NCBI RefSeq assembly: GCF_001613265.1
Contig: NZ_BDCA01000019.1
Location: 62,001 to 126,000, forward strand
DNA length: 64,000 bases
Direction of reading: 5' to 3'
Origin: Nocardia vermiculata NBRC 100427
GTDB lineage: Bacteria > Actinomycetota > Actinomycetes > Mycobacteriales > Mycobacteriaceae
A model generated the notes under the pieces. That model had not been told where the DNA came from. It made no database searches and saw only the letters and a list, made by a program, of their open reading frames with translations. The position numbers were made by a program, and so were the translations under genes. Shown piece after piece: positions 49,518 to 57,906 of this stretch (position 1 is its first letter; each line of letters starts with the position of its first letter).

Positions 49518-51268
49518 TGCGGCTCGGCCGAAACCCCGCCGGAGCGAAGCGGCGGCAATTCGACACGGAAGAGGGCGCCACCGTCCTCGGCGTCGCGCAC
49601 CTCGATGGTGCCGCCGTGTCCGGCCACGACGTCGGCGACGATGGCCAGGCCCAAACCGGCGCCGCCGTCGTCGCGGCTGCGGGCGTCGTCCAGGCGCACG
49701 AATCGTTGGAATATCCGGTCGCGGTCGGCTGCGGCGACGCCGGGGCCGTCGTCGCCGACCTCGAGCACGACCCGGCCGTCGCGGCGTTCGAGATGTACGC
49801 GGACGAGTGCGGTGGCGTGGCGTTGCGCGTTGTCGACCAGGTTGCCCAGTACTCGGGCGAGCTGAATGCGGCTGCCTTGCACCATGAGCGATTCGTCGGG
49901 GAGCTCCAGTAGGGTGCGGTGCCGGTCGCCGGCTCGGCGGGAGAGTTCTTCCCGGACCAGGGTGGTCAGGTCGATCTCGTCACGGCGGGGTTGTTCGCCG
50001 GAGTCGAGGCGTGCGAGGAGCAGCAGGTCGGTGGCGAGTTGCTGCAACCGGACGGTGTCGTCGACGACACCGTCGAGGTCGAGTAGCTGAGGATGGGCGC
50101 GGGCAACTTCGAGTTGGGTGCGCAGACTGGCGATGGGGCTTCGTAGTTCGTGTGCGGCGTCGGCGATGAAGCGGCGCTGTCGTTGTGCGGAGTTTTCCAG
50201 CGCGGACAGTGTGACGTTGGTGGTCCGTGCGAGTCGCGCGATCTCGTCGCGGGCGGCAGGTTCGGGGACCCGGCGGGACAGGTCGCCGTCGACGATTTCG
50301 GCCAGTTCGGTGCGGATCGCCTCGACCGGTCGCAGTGCACGGCGGGTTACGAGCCAGGTGACCGCGGCGACGACCGCGAGCAAGGGGCCGAGCCCGAGCA
50401 GCATGGCGGTGCGTACGCCGGAGACGGCACGGTCGGCGATACCGAGTGAGGTCGCGGAGTACACCGTCAGTGGGCGGCCGCCGGGTGTGGTGACGGACAC
50501 GGCGGCGATGCGGTAGTCGTGGCCGCCGGTATCGGCATCGGCCACCGGGAGTCGCCCGTCGTGGAGGGCGACGTCGCTGCTCACTGTGCCCGGATCATCG
50601 TGTGGGCCGGGGCTGTCCGAGGTGGTCGCGGTGTCCGGCAGGTTCGTCAGCGCCGGGCCCGCCGAGGTGGGCGAGGTGTCGCGGGTGCCGCCCGCCCGGC
50701 GTTCGCTGTCGGAGAGGCCGTGTGACGCTGCCGAATCGTCGTCGTCCGTGTCGTCGTCATCATCCTCGTCGTCATCCTTGTCGTCCGCCGCCGCCTCCTC
50801 GTCGTCGGTGTCGTCGTCGGAGCGCTCGTCGTCCGAACTGTTGCTGTCCGTGTCGTCGCGGTCGGACTTCTCGTCCGAGCCGGCGAGGTTCACCGGGTCC
50901 CCGGATTGCTCTGCGGATGTCACGTCCCGGCCGGTGCCCAGGATCGGCCCCGGTGGTAGGTCGTCGGCGGCGGCCAGCACCACACCGTCGCGTGAAATGA
51001 CCTGTACCGGTTGCTGGTCCGCGTCCGGGAGGTTCAGCTGGGCGAGATCGGCACCGGTGGCGATGCGGTCGGCGATCGCCCGAGCATTCGTCTCGGCCTG
51101 CAGGCCGGCGCTGTCGACGAGGTTGTGCCGCAACACTGTCAGCACCGCCGCCCCGGCGGCGACCAGTGCCACCGCCACGACCACGGTGGCGCATGTCGTG
51201 GTGCGCGCCCGCACGGAACTCCACCAGCGCAGCCGGCGGGCGGGAGTGTCGTCCGGTGGCTCAGCCAC
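49514..51268 (-). CDS. Sensor histidine kinase with Asp-rich extracellular segment
   Basis: A 584-aa membrane sensor. Helix 1 is about residues 25-46, an external region runs 47-285, helix 2 is about 290-310, and then come HAMP, the H-box ADAAHELRSPIASL, the N-box LGNLVDNAQRH, DDGPGV and GAGLGLAIV. External residues 131-178 (50735-50878) are almost only Asp, Ser, Glu and Thr, and are encoded by a GTC/ATC-rich trinucleotide pattern. Such acidic surfaces often bind cations or cationic peptides. GTG 51268 overlaps the response-regulator stop by 8 bp. Confidence 0.93.
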   Translation of the reverse strand: MAEPPDDTPARRLRWWSSVRARTTTCATVVVAVALVAAGAAVLTVLRHNLVDSAGLQAETNARAIADRIATGADLAQLNLPDADQQPVQVISRDGVVLAAADDLPPGPILGTGRDVTSAEQSGDPVNLAGSDEKSDRDDTDSNSSDDERSDDDTDDEEAAADDKDDDEDDDDDTDDDDSAASHGLSDSERRAGGTRDTSPTSAGPALTNLPDTATTSDSPGPHDDPGTVSSDVALHDGRLPVADADTGGHDYRIAAVSVTTPGGRPLTVYSATSLGIADRAVSGVRTAMLLGLGPLLAVVAAVTWLVTRRALRPVEAIRTELAEIVDGDLSRRVPEPAARDEIARLARTTNVTLSALENSAQRQRRFIADAAHELRSPIASLRTQLEVARAHPQLLDLDGVVDDTVRLQQLATDLLLLARLDSGEQPRRDEIDLTTLVREELSRRAGDRHRTLLELPDESLMVQGSRIQLARVLGNLVDNAQRHATALVRVHLERRDGRVVLEVGDDGPGVAAADRDRIFQRFVRLDDARSRDDGGAGLGLAIVADVVAGHGGTIEVRDAEDGGALFRVELPPLRSGGVSAEPH

Positions 51269-51938
51269 GGGCAGCCACCAGCCGGTATCCGGCGCCACGC
51301 ACGGTCAGGATGCTGCGGCGGCCGAACGGGGCGTCGATCTTGCGGCGTAGTGCGCTGATGTACACCTCGACGATATTGGGGTCCCCGTCGTAGGCGAAAT
51401 CCCAGACATGGTCGAGGATCTGGGCCTTCGGCACGATCTGTTCGGCACGCAACGCCAGATGCTCGAGGACCGCGAATTCCTTCGCCGTGAGGCTCACCGG
51501 CTGGTCGCCGCGGCGGCAGATGTGTGTCGCCGGATCGAGCGTCAGATCACCGACCCGGACCATCGGCGCGCCGCCACGGGTGTTGCGGCGCAGCAGGGCC
51601 CGGATGCGGGCCAGCAGAACCACGTACGAGAACGGTTTGCACAGGTAGTCGTCCGCACCGGTGTCGAGTCCCTCGGCTTCGTCGTACTCGCCGTCCTTGG
51701 CGGTCAGCATCAGCACCGGTGTCCGATCGTCTTCTGCGCGCAGCGTGGCGCAGATCCGGTAGCCGTTGATCCCCGGCAGCATGATGTCGAGAATGATCAG
51801 GTCGTAACCGTTGGTGCGGGCCATGTGCAGGCCGTCGACGCCGTCGTGCGCGACGTCGGTCGCGAAGCCTTCCGCGGCCAGCCCTTTCGCAAGGGTGTCG
51901 GCCAACCGCTTCTCGTCCTCCACGATCAGTAGGCGCAT
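51261..51938 (-). CDS. OmpR-family response regulator
   Basis: A 225-aa DNA-binding partner of the downstream kinase. The receiver domain has acidic VEDEK, phospho-acceptor Asp51 in LIILDIMLPG, and Lys in MLTAKDGEYD. The C-terminal winged helix has LTAKEFAVLEHLAL and VEVYISALRRKID. It starts at ATG 51938 and is divergent from the PepSY gene; direct repeats between them are candidate binding sites. Confidence 0.95.
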   Translation of the reverse strand: MRLLIVEDEKRLADTLAKGLAAEGFATDVAHDGVDGLHMARTNGYDLIILDIMLPGINGYRICATLRAEDDRTPVLMLTAKDGEYDEAEGLDTGADDYLCKPFSYVVLLARIRALLRRNTRGGAPMVRVGDLTLDPATHICRRGDQPVSLTAKEFAVLEHLALRAEQIVPKAQILDHVWDFAYDGDPNIVEVYISALRRKIDAPFGRRSILTVRGAGYRLVAARG

Positions 51939-51961
51939 GGGGATCAGCTTCGCAGATTCTT

Positions 51962-51999
51962 CCTGAAGGGAATTTCAGGTTGCTTCAGCGAGCCTTCAG
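51962..51999. promoter_or_regulatory. Phased TTCAG repeats between the response-regulator and PepSY genes
   Basis: TTCAG occurs at 51974, 51984 and 51995 (10- and 11-bp steps, about one helical turn), and an inverted CTGAA lies at 51963-51967. OmpR-type regulators bind direct repeats with this spacing, so autoregulation and control of the PepSY gene are likely. Confidence 0.5.
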
Positions 52000-52058
52000 G
52001 TAGCCGCTGCCATGGTGGTCCCGTTGCCGAAATATCCACGGGTACAGGAGGAACCATC

Positions 52059-52442
52059 ATGGGATCGATCTCGAGCAGGATCTACCGCGGGATTCGCTGG
52101 CTGCTGATCGGCGCCGCGGCCGTCGCGACGGTCGGCACCGGCAGCCTGGCGGTGGCCGGCTGGTCGGACAATGGCCGGCAGCACGCGGCCTACGAGCCGG
52201 TCGCCGCCGTCCGCCCGCTGGCCGAACGAGCTCCCGCCGGCCCCGCGATCGACCGTAACCGGGCCGTCGAGGCGGCGCGCCACGAGATTCCGGACGCCAC
52301 GGTGCTCTCGGCCGAACTCGACGACGAAAAGGGAACCCAGGTCTGGGAGGTCGACCTGCGCGATGCCCGGGGCGCCGAGTTCGAGGTCACCGTGGACGCG
52401 ACCAGTGGCGCCGTGCTGTCGGCAATGCGGGACGACGACTGA
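52059..52442 (+). CDS. PepSY-domain exported protein
   Basis: A 127-aa protein with an N-terminal membrane anchor or signal (about residues 14-35) and one PepSY domain (NRAVEAARHEIPDATVLSAEL, VWEVDLRDARGAEFEVTVDATSG in parts). PepSY proteins next to two-component systems often modulate sensor activity. The start ATG 52059 has GGAGGAACC upstream. It is probably a target of the adjacent regulator. Confidence 0.85.
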   Translation: MGSISSRIYRGIRWLLIGAAAVATVGTGSLAVAGWSDNGRQHAAYEPVAAVRPLAERAPAGPAIDRNRAVEAARHEIPDATVLSAELDDEKGTQVWEVDLRDARGAEFEVTVDATSGAVLSAMRDDD

Positions 52443-52466
52443 ACCGCCCGGCCGACTCGCGAGGCG

Positions 52467-52823
52467 CTACAGCGCGTGGCCGACCGCGTAACCGGCCAGC
52501 GCCGCGGCGAGTCCGCTCACCACGCTGACCACTACGTTCAGCACCGCGTAGAGCGTCACCCGCTGTTCGAGCAGGCGCACGGTCTCGTAGCCGAAGGTGC
52601 TGTAGGTGGTCAGTGCACCGCAGAAGCCGGTGCCGGCGAGCGCGAGTACCGGGGTACCGACGGCGGCACCGGTCAGGGTGCCCAGGATCAGGCAGCCGAC
52701 GATGTTCACCGTCAGTGTGCCCCACGGGAATACGCTGTCGTGGCGGCCTTGGACGAATCGGTCGGTCAGATAGCGGACCGGGGCGCCGATCATCGCGCCG
52801 ACGAAGACCAGGAGCACCGTCAC
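52467..52823 (-). CDS. crcB: Fluoride channel subunit CrcB/Fluc (second copy)
   Basis: A 118-aa four-helix protein of the CrcB family that exports fluoride as a dual-topology dimer. Conserved pieces are GAPVRYLTDR, FPWGTLTVNIVGC and GFCGALTTYSTFGYE, with the central break and Phe/Thr filter residues. Its ATG overlaps the stop of the upstream crcB (ATGA). Paired genes typically form heterodimers of opposite topology. Confidence 0.94.
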   Translation of the reverse strand: MTVLLVFVGAMIGAPVRYLTDRFVQGRHDSVFPWGTLTVNIVGCLILGTLTGAAVGTPVLALAGTGFCGALTTYSTFGYETVRLLEQRVTLYAVLNVVVSVVSGLAAALAGYAVGHAL

Positions 52824-53260
52824 GGCCGCTCACCTGCTATCCGGTCGCGCAGGACAGCGAACCGGGTCAGGGTGACTCCGGCCAGTACGGCGAGCAGCGC
52901 GGCGAGCACGGTGCCGGCGAGGTAGACGAATCCGAGGATCACCGAGTCGGCGGCCAGCAGGCCGCGGAATTCCACGGCGTAGGTGGAGAAGGTGGTGAAT
53001 CCGCCGAGGAAACCCACGCCGAGGAATGGCCGCACCAGCCGGTGGGCGGACCAGACCTCGGTGATCAACACCATCAGGATGCCGATGGCGAGGCACCCGA
53101 GAACGTTCTCGGCGAATGTGCCCCAGGGGAAGTGACCGGGCCGGGTGGGCAGCAGCTGCGACAGCCCGTAGCGGGCGAGGCCGCCGAGACCGCCACCCAG
53201 CGAGATCACCGCGAGCACGGGAACGTGCTCGCGGACAAGGGCGGCCCGGTGCTCGTTCAC
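52820..53260 (-). CDS. crcB: Fluoride channel subunit CrcB/Fluc (first copy)
   Basis: A 146-aa partner subunit with GGLGGLARYGLSQL, FPWGTFAENVLGC and GFLGGFTTFSTYAVE. Start GTG 53260 overlaps the PAP2 gene stop (GTGA), and its own stop overlaps the next crcB start. The basic N-terminus (NEHRAALVREH) would favour the cytosol, opposite to its partner by the positive-inside rule. I see no fluoride riboswitch nearby. Confidence 0.92.
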   Translation of the reverse strand: MNEHRAALVREHVPVLAVISLGGGLGGLARYGLSQLLPTRPGHFPWGTFAENVLGCLAIGILMVLITEVWSAHRLVRPFLGVGFLGGFTTFSTYAVEFRGLLAADSVILGFVYLAGTVLAALLAVLAGVTLTRFAVLRDRIAGERP

Positions 53261-53880
53261 CTGCGCGCGGCGGGGATCTTCGCGGTCTCGGCGACCAGCG
53301 GGGCGAGGGCGGATTCTCTCAGCCTGTGCACCACCGTGGTCGCGGGGCGCACCAGCAGCAGGGTGATCGCGAGAGCCACGGGAACCGCCAGGACCGCCGC
53401 GCCGAGAACGTCGTGCGGATAGTGCGCGCCGACATAGACCCGGCTGAAACCTTCGAGCAGCGCGATGACCAGCGTGATCCAGCCGAGCCGTCGATTCAGC
53501 AGGAAGAGGACGGTGACGGTGGCCGCGGCCGTGGTGGTGTGCCCGCTGGGGAACGAGTAGTCGCTGAGGACCGGACATTCGTCGACGAAGTAGGCGGTCG
53601 GTACACCGCGGCACGGACGTGGTTCGGCGACGATCACCTTCACCACTTCGGCGACCATGTAGGTCGCGACGACGCTGACCGGAGCCAGCAGCGCCAGCGC
53701 CATCGACCGATCGTCGCGGCCGCGCGCCAGCCACCACCCGGCGACCATCAGGACTCCGAACAGCACCAGCGCGGCGTCGGTCCACAGGAGCATCGCCTCG
53801 TTGAGCCACCGAGTGTTGTCGGCGAAGTCGGTGATGGTGGTGAACAGCGGCCGATCGATTCCGGGGCCGCCGGCAGCCAT
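53257..53880 (-). CDS. PAP2-family membrane phosphatase
   Basis: A 207-aa integral membrane phosphatase of the lipid-phosphate family. The three motifs are complete: KVIVAEPRP (K..RP), YSFPSGHTT (PSGH) and SRVYVGAHYPHD (SR..H..D). About five helices. The start is ATG 53880; a TTG at 53904 is also in frame. It could act on undecaprenyl diphosphate or phosphatidate; the sequence does not decide. It is coupled to two crcB genes. Confidence 0.88.
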   Translation of the reverse strand: MAAGGPGIDRPLFTTITDFADNTRWLNEAMLLWTDAALVLFGVLMVAGWWLARGRDDRSMALALLAPVSVVATYMVAEVVKVIVAEPRPCRGVPTAYFVDECPVLSDYSFPSGHTTTAAATVTVLFLLNRRLGWITLVIALLEGFSRVYVGAHYPHDVLGAAVLAVPVALAITLLLVRPATTVVHRLRESALAPLVAETAKIPAARR

Positions 53881-54041
53881 CGGGGCCTGGGAGGGGGTCG
53901 TCAACGCGTATCCGATCTGATCTGGCCCGGGATCTCCGGGCGAGCGGGGGAGGTGTCGCGATCATTTCTACCGTGTCCGGCGGGTGAGCACCCTGGCGAC
54001 CGCTGCGGTCCGGTCCGGTGCCCGTGCCATAACCTTGCCGT

Positions 54042-54800
54042 ATGACCGAATCTGCTCCTGCGCTGCGCATCGGCTACGTTCCGGGCGTCACCGTCGCCAA
54101 GTGGGCGCGGGTGTGGGCCGAGCGGTTCCCGGACGCACCACTGGAGCTCGTTGCGGTGCCGCAGGCACGGCAGCGTGACGCCCTGGTGCGGGGTGAAGTC
54201 GATATGTGTTTCGTGCGGCTGCCGCTCGATCGTGCGGAGCTGCACGCGATTCCGCTGTACAGCGAAGTCGCGGTGGCGGTGGTGCCGAAAGATCACCCGA
54301 TCGCGTTGTTCGACGAGGTGAGCCTGGCGGACCTGGACGGCGAACGGATGCAGGATGCGAGCGATATCGATGCGCTGGACGCAACGGTGGAGCTGGTAGC
54401 CGCGGTCGGTGGGGCGGCCGTGGTCCCGCATGCTCTGGCGCGGCTGCATCACCGCCGGGATCTGATCTTCCGCCCGGTCACCGATGTCGAACCCACCCAG
54501 GTTTCGCTGGCGTGGCCGATCGACGATCCGGGCGAGTATGTCGAGGAGTTCATCGGAGTGGTGCGTGGGCGTAGTGCACGCAGTTCCCGCACCGCCGGTG
54601 AACGGGATCGCCGCGGCCGCGGTGAGGCGAGCGGACGGTCGGGCAGCGCTGCGGGAACGGACCGCCGTGCTCCGGGCTCGTCGGCGGGCACCGGACGTCG
54701 GGGCGGTGCGGTTCAGCGTGGTGACGCTGCGCGGCGGGCCGGTGCCGCGGGGCGGGGGCGTCCGGGAAAGAGCGGGCCCCGCAAACGGCGCGGCCGGTAG
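54042..54800 (+). CDS. LysR-effector-like protein without DNA-binding domain
   Basis: A 252-aa protein. Residues 8-185 form a LysR-type substrate-binding (type 2 periplasmic-binding) fold: LRIGYVPGVTVAKWARVW, LVRGEVDMCFVRLP, AVAVVPKDHPIA. No helix-turn-helix precedes it and no signal peptide is seen, so it is probably cytosolic. The last 65 residues are Arg/Gly/Ser-rich and end GKSGPRKRRGR, suggesting contact with nucleic acid. The start is ATG 54042. Its role is unknown. Confidence 0.78.
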   Translation: MTESAPALRIGYVPGVTVAKWARVWAERFPDAPLELVAVPQARQRDALVRGEVDMCFVRLPLDRAELHAIPLYSEVAVAVVPKDHPIALFDEVSLADLDGERMQDASDIDALDATVELVAAVGGAAVVPHALARLHHRRDLIFRPVTDVEPTQVSLAWPIDDPGEYVEEFIGVVRGRSARSSRTAGERDRRGRGEASGRSGSAAGTDRRAPGSSAGTGRRGGAVQRGDAARRAGAAGRGRPGKSGPRKRRGR

Positions 54801-54931
54801 GTGCCGCAGCGGCGGGGCCGGATCCGTGTAGCGCGGGCGGGCCGAGGACGACGCCGCCGGGGACAACACGGCGCGGCCGCCGAGTCGGTGGACTCGACGG
54901 CCGCGCGGGTAATGCTGCGGGACCGACCGAC

Positions 54932-55231
54932 TCAGCGCGGCTTGCGGCTGATGATCGAATCGCGGATCAGGATGGCGGCGATTGCGGCCGCGAAGCCGAT
55001 CAGGAAGATGTAGCCGGTGTCGCCGGTGCCCGACGACGAGCCCTGCTGGTTCTCGAACAGCATGGCCAGCAACAGGACCACGACGACCCAACCGGCGATC
55101 CGGAAGGTGCGCCGGGATTCACCGCTCCAGCCCCATGCGGCGGAGGGAACTTCAGCGGGATCGACCTTGGTGACAACGCCGGCGTTCTCGGCGGGTTCCA
55201 GTTCCGTGGCGGCCACGTTCGCTCCCATCAT
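54932..55231 (-). CDS. DUF2631 membrane protein
   Basis: A 99-aa protein with an acidic N-terminus, SAAWGWSGESRRTFRIAGW before helix 1 (about residues 48-62), and a second helix (about 75-93) ending in a basic IISRKPR. It matches the DUF2631 pattern found next to dxr in mycobacteria and relatives. The function is unknown. The start is ATG 55231; the next codon is also ATG. It is divergent from dxr. Confidence 0.82.
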   Translation of the reverse strand: MMGANVAATELEPAENAGVVTKVDPAEVPSAAWGWSGESRRTFRIAGWVVVVLLLAMLFENQQGSSSGTGDTGYIFLIGFAAAIAAILIRDSIISRKPR

Positions 55232-55385
55232 TCCGTGATCGCTGCGGCTCCGGTACGTCGTGCACCGTGAGTTCCGCAGGTCGTGAAGGTGACTGTGTGA
55301 ATATGGTTGCATACGACCGGCCGTCGTAGCCAGCGGGGTGAGCGTCGCGTCGGTTCGGCGGGTACCGACCGTGGACAATGAGTGC

Positions 55386-56531
55386 GTGTCCGACATCGTG
55401 AAAGTTCTGCTGCTGGGCAGCACCGGCTCCATCGGAACCCAGGCCCTGCAGGTCATCGCCGCCAACCCGGATCGTTTCCGCGTGGTCGGCCTGGCCGCCC
55501 GCGGCGGCAGTCCCGAGCTGCTCGCCGAGCAGATCCGTGCCACCGGCATCGATATCGATGCGGTAGCCGTCGCCGAGCCGGCCGCCGCGGCGCAGCTCGG
55601 CGTGCCGCTGGCCGGCCCGGATGCGGTGACCGAACTGGTCCGCCGTACCGACGCCGATGTGGTGCTCAATGCCCTGGTGGGCTCGCTCGGACTGCAGCCG
55701 ACTCTTGCCACCCTGGAATCGGGGCGCCGGTTGGCGCTGGCCAACAAGGAATCACTGGTCGCGGGCGGCAGTTTGGTCACCCGCGCCGCGGCACCCGGAC
55801 AGATCGTTCCGGTCGACTCGGAGCATTCGGCGATGGCGCAGTGCCTGCGCGGCGGCCGTGCCGAGGAGGTGGCGCGCCTGGTGCTGACGGCGTCGGGCGG
55901 GCCGTTCCGGGGCTGGAGCACCGAGATGCTGGAGTCGGTCGGTCCGGACGAGGCGAAGGCCCATCCGACCTGGTCGATGGGCCTGATGAACACGCTGAAT
56001 TCGGCCACCCTGATGAACAAGGGGCTGGAGCTGATCGAGGCTCACATGCTGTTCGGCATCGACTACGACAGGATCGATGTCACGGTGCATCCGCAGTCGA
56101 TCGTGCATTCCATGGCGACCTTCACCGACGGCTCCACCCTGGCTCAGGCCAGCCCGCCCGATATGAAGCTGCCGATCGCGCTGGCGCTGGGCTGGCCGGA
56201 CCGCGTCGCCGGCACCCTCGCTCCGATCGACTTCGGCACCGCGTTCACCTGGGAGTTCGAACCCGTCGACAACGAGGTGTTCCCGGCGGTGGAACTCGCC
56301 CGTACGGCCGGTAAGGCCGGTGGCAGTATGACCGCGATCTACAACGCGGCCAACGAGATCGCCGTGCAGGCCTTCCTCGACGGCGTCCTGCGCTTTCCCG
56401 ATATCGTGCGCACGGTGGCGAGGGTGATCGAGTCGGCAGACCGCTGGAGCGAAGAACCCAGTACGTTGGACGAGGTGCTCGCGGCGGACGCGTGGGCGCG
56501 GCAGCGTGCGCGCACGCTCGTGAGCAACTGA
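55386..56531 (+). CDS. dxr: 1-deoxy-D-xylulose-5-phosphate reductoisomerase
   Basis: Second enzyme of the MEP pathway. The NADPH site is VLLLGSTGSIGTQAL, and the substrate/metal region is LANKESLVAGG, PVDSEHSAMAQCL and ASGGPFRGW. The C-terminal MNTLNSATLMNKGLELIEAH appears in parts. GTG 55386 gives 381 aa; an in-frame GTG at 55338 would add 16 residues the family lacks. This is the only dxr in the window and must supply both the core and hopanoid branches. It is followed by rip and ispG. Confidence 0.95.
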   Translation: MSDIVKVLLLGSTGSIGTQALQVIAANPDRFRVVGLAARGGSPELLAEQIRATGIDIDAVAVAEPAAAAQLGVPLAGPDAVTELVRRTDADVVLNALVGSLGLQPTLATLESGRRLALANKESLVAGGSLVTRAAAPGQIVPVDSEHSAMAQCLRGGRAEEVARLVLTASGGPFRGWSTEMLESVGPDEAKAHPTWSMGLMNTLNSATLMNKGLELIEAHMLFGIDYDRIDVTVHPQSIVHSMATFTDGSTLAQASPPDMKLPIALALGWPDRVAGTLAPIDFGTAFTWEFEPVDNEVFPAVELARTAGKAGGSMTAIYNAANEIAVQAFLDGVLRFPDIVRTVARVIESADRWSEEPSTLDEVLAADAWARQRARTLVSN

Positions 56532-56552
56532 TTCAGGAGGGTTCTGCACCGC

Positions 56553-57773
56553 ATGGGCTTCGTGATCGGATTCGTGCTGTTCGCCCTCGGCATCACGCTA
56601 TCGGTGGCGCTACACGAATGTGGCCACATGTGGGCGGCGCAAGCCACCGGCATGCAGGTGCGCCGCTATTTCGTCGGCTTCGGGCCGAAGGTGTTCTCGT
56701 TCCGTCGCGGCGAGACCGAGTACGGCCTCAAGGCACTGCCGCTGGGCGGTTTCTGTGATATTGCCGGGATGACCGCGCTCGACGAGGTCCCACCGGAGGA
56801 TCTGCATCGGGCGATGTACCGGCAGGCCACCTGGAAGCGGCTGGTGGTGATGTTCGGCGGGATCGCGATGAACTTCCTGCTCGGCTTCCTGCTGATCGTG
56901 CTGCTCGCGGTCGCGTGGGGCCTGCCGCGCCTGGATTCGCCGCCGGCCACCCAGATCTATCCCGGATGTGTCGCCCCGCAGAATCCGGACGGCTCGATGC
57001 AGAAGTGCCCCGGCCCCAGTCCGGCGGAGGCAGCCGGTCTGCAGCGCGGTGACCTGGTCACCGCGATCGACGGCAAGCCCGTCGAGAGCTGGAAAGATCT
57101 GCAGTCGATCACCGCGAAGTCGTCGGAGCCGCTGGTCTACACCGTGGAACGGGACGGGCAGACGCTGCAGCTGACGGTGACTCCGCAGCGGGTCGCCACC
57201 TATCCGTTGCAGTCTCCCGACAGTTCCGAACGGGTCAGCAGCCCGGTGTACGTGTACAAGGTCGGCGTCGGCCAGGACTTCTACGGTCCGGTCAAGCACG
57301 ACATACTGTCGGCGATTCCTGCGTCGGTGTCGTTCACCGGCGATATGTTCGGGCGCACCTTCTCCGCGTTGGCGCAGATGCCGAGCAAGGTGGCCAGCCT
57401 GTGGGATGCCGTCACCGGCGGTGAGCGCGACGCCGATACCCCGGTCAGTGTGTACGGTGCCAGCAAGATCGGCGGCGAAACCGCCGAGCACGGGCTGTGG
57501 GGTGCGTTCGTGCTGGTGCTGGCCAGCTTGAACTTCTTCCTCGGTGCCTTCAACCTGCTGCCGTTGCTGCCGCTGGACGGCGGCCACATCGCGGTGGTGA
57601 TCTTCGAGAAGCTGCGCAATCTGTGGCGCAACCGTAAGGGCCTGCCCAACGGTGGCCCGGTCGACTACATGAAATTGTTGCCTGCCACCTATGTCGTGGT
57701 GGTCATCGGCGGCGCTTACATGATCCTCACCCTGGTCGCCGACATCGTGAACCCGATCAAGCTGTTCCCCTGA
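56553..57773 (+). CDS. rip1: Site-2 intramembrane zinc protease (Rip1/RseP family)
   Basis: Cleaves anti-sigma factors and other membrane substrates in regulated proteolysis. The zinc motif is ALHECGHMW (HExxH) in the first helix. One PDZ domain follows (about residues 150-215, AAGLQRGDLVTAIDGKPV). The third-helix motif NLLPLLPLDGGHI completes the site. 406 aa, four membrane helices. The start ATG 56553 follows AGGAGGG. It lies between dxr and ispG, as in mycobacteria. Confidence 0.95.
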   Translation: MGFVIGFVLFALGITLSVALHECGHMWAAQATGMQVRRYFVGFGPKVFSFRRGETEYGLKALPLGGFCDIAGMTALDEVPPEDLHRAMYRQATWKRLVVMFGGIAMNFLLGFLLIVLLAVAWGLPRLDSPPATQIYPGCVAPQNPDGSMQKCPGPSPAEAAGLQRGDLVTAIDGKPVESWKDLQSITAKSSEPLVYTVERDGQTLQLTVTPQRVATYPLQSPDSSERVSSPVYVYKVGVGQDFYGPVKHDILSAIPASVSFTGDMFGRTFSALAQMPSKVASLWDAVTGGERDADTPVSVYGASKIGGETAEHGLWGAFVLVLASLNFFLGAFNLLPLLPLDGGHIAVVIFEKLRNLWRNRKGLPNGGPVDYMKLLPATYVVVVIGGAYMILTLVADIVNPIKLFP

Positions 57774-57906
57774 GCGCGGTTTCCCGGCCCGGGGCGGGCC
57801 GTGTGCGGGTGGTGTCGGTGCTCTCACAGATCGGCGCCATCGGGTCCGCATTAGACTCGGGGCGAACGGGTGCACCCAGAACGCAGACGAAAGTAGGCAG
57901 CCGAAC

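Noticed and set aside
50735..50878. Possible CRISPR or microsatellite array in the GTC/GTCATC-rich stretch
   Set aside because: There are no spacers or regular repeat units; the pattern is explained by Asp/Ser codons of the histidine kinase.
52820..53260. Fluoride riboswitch for the crcB pair
   Set aside because: The upstream region is coding (PAP2 gene, with overlapping start and stop), leaving no leader for a riboswitch.
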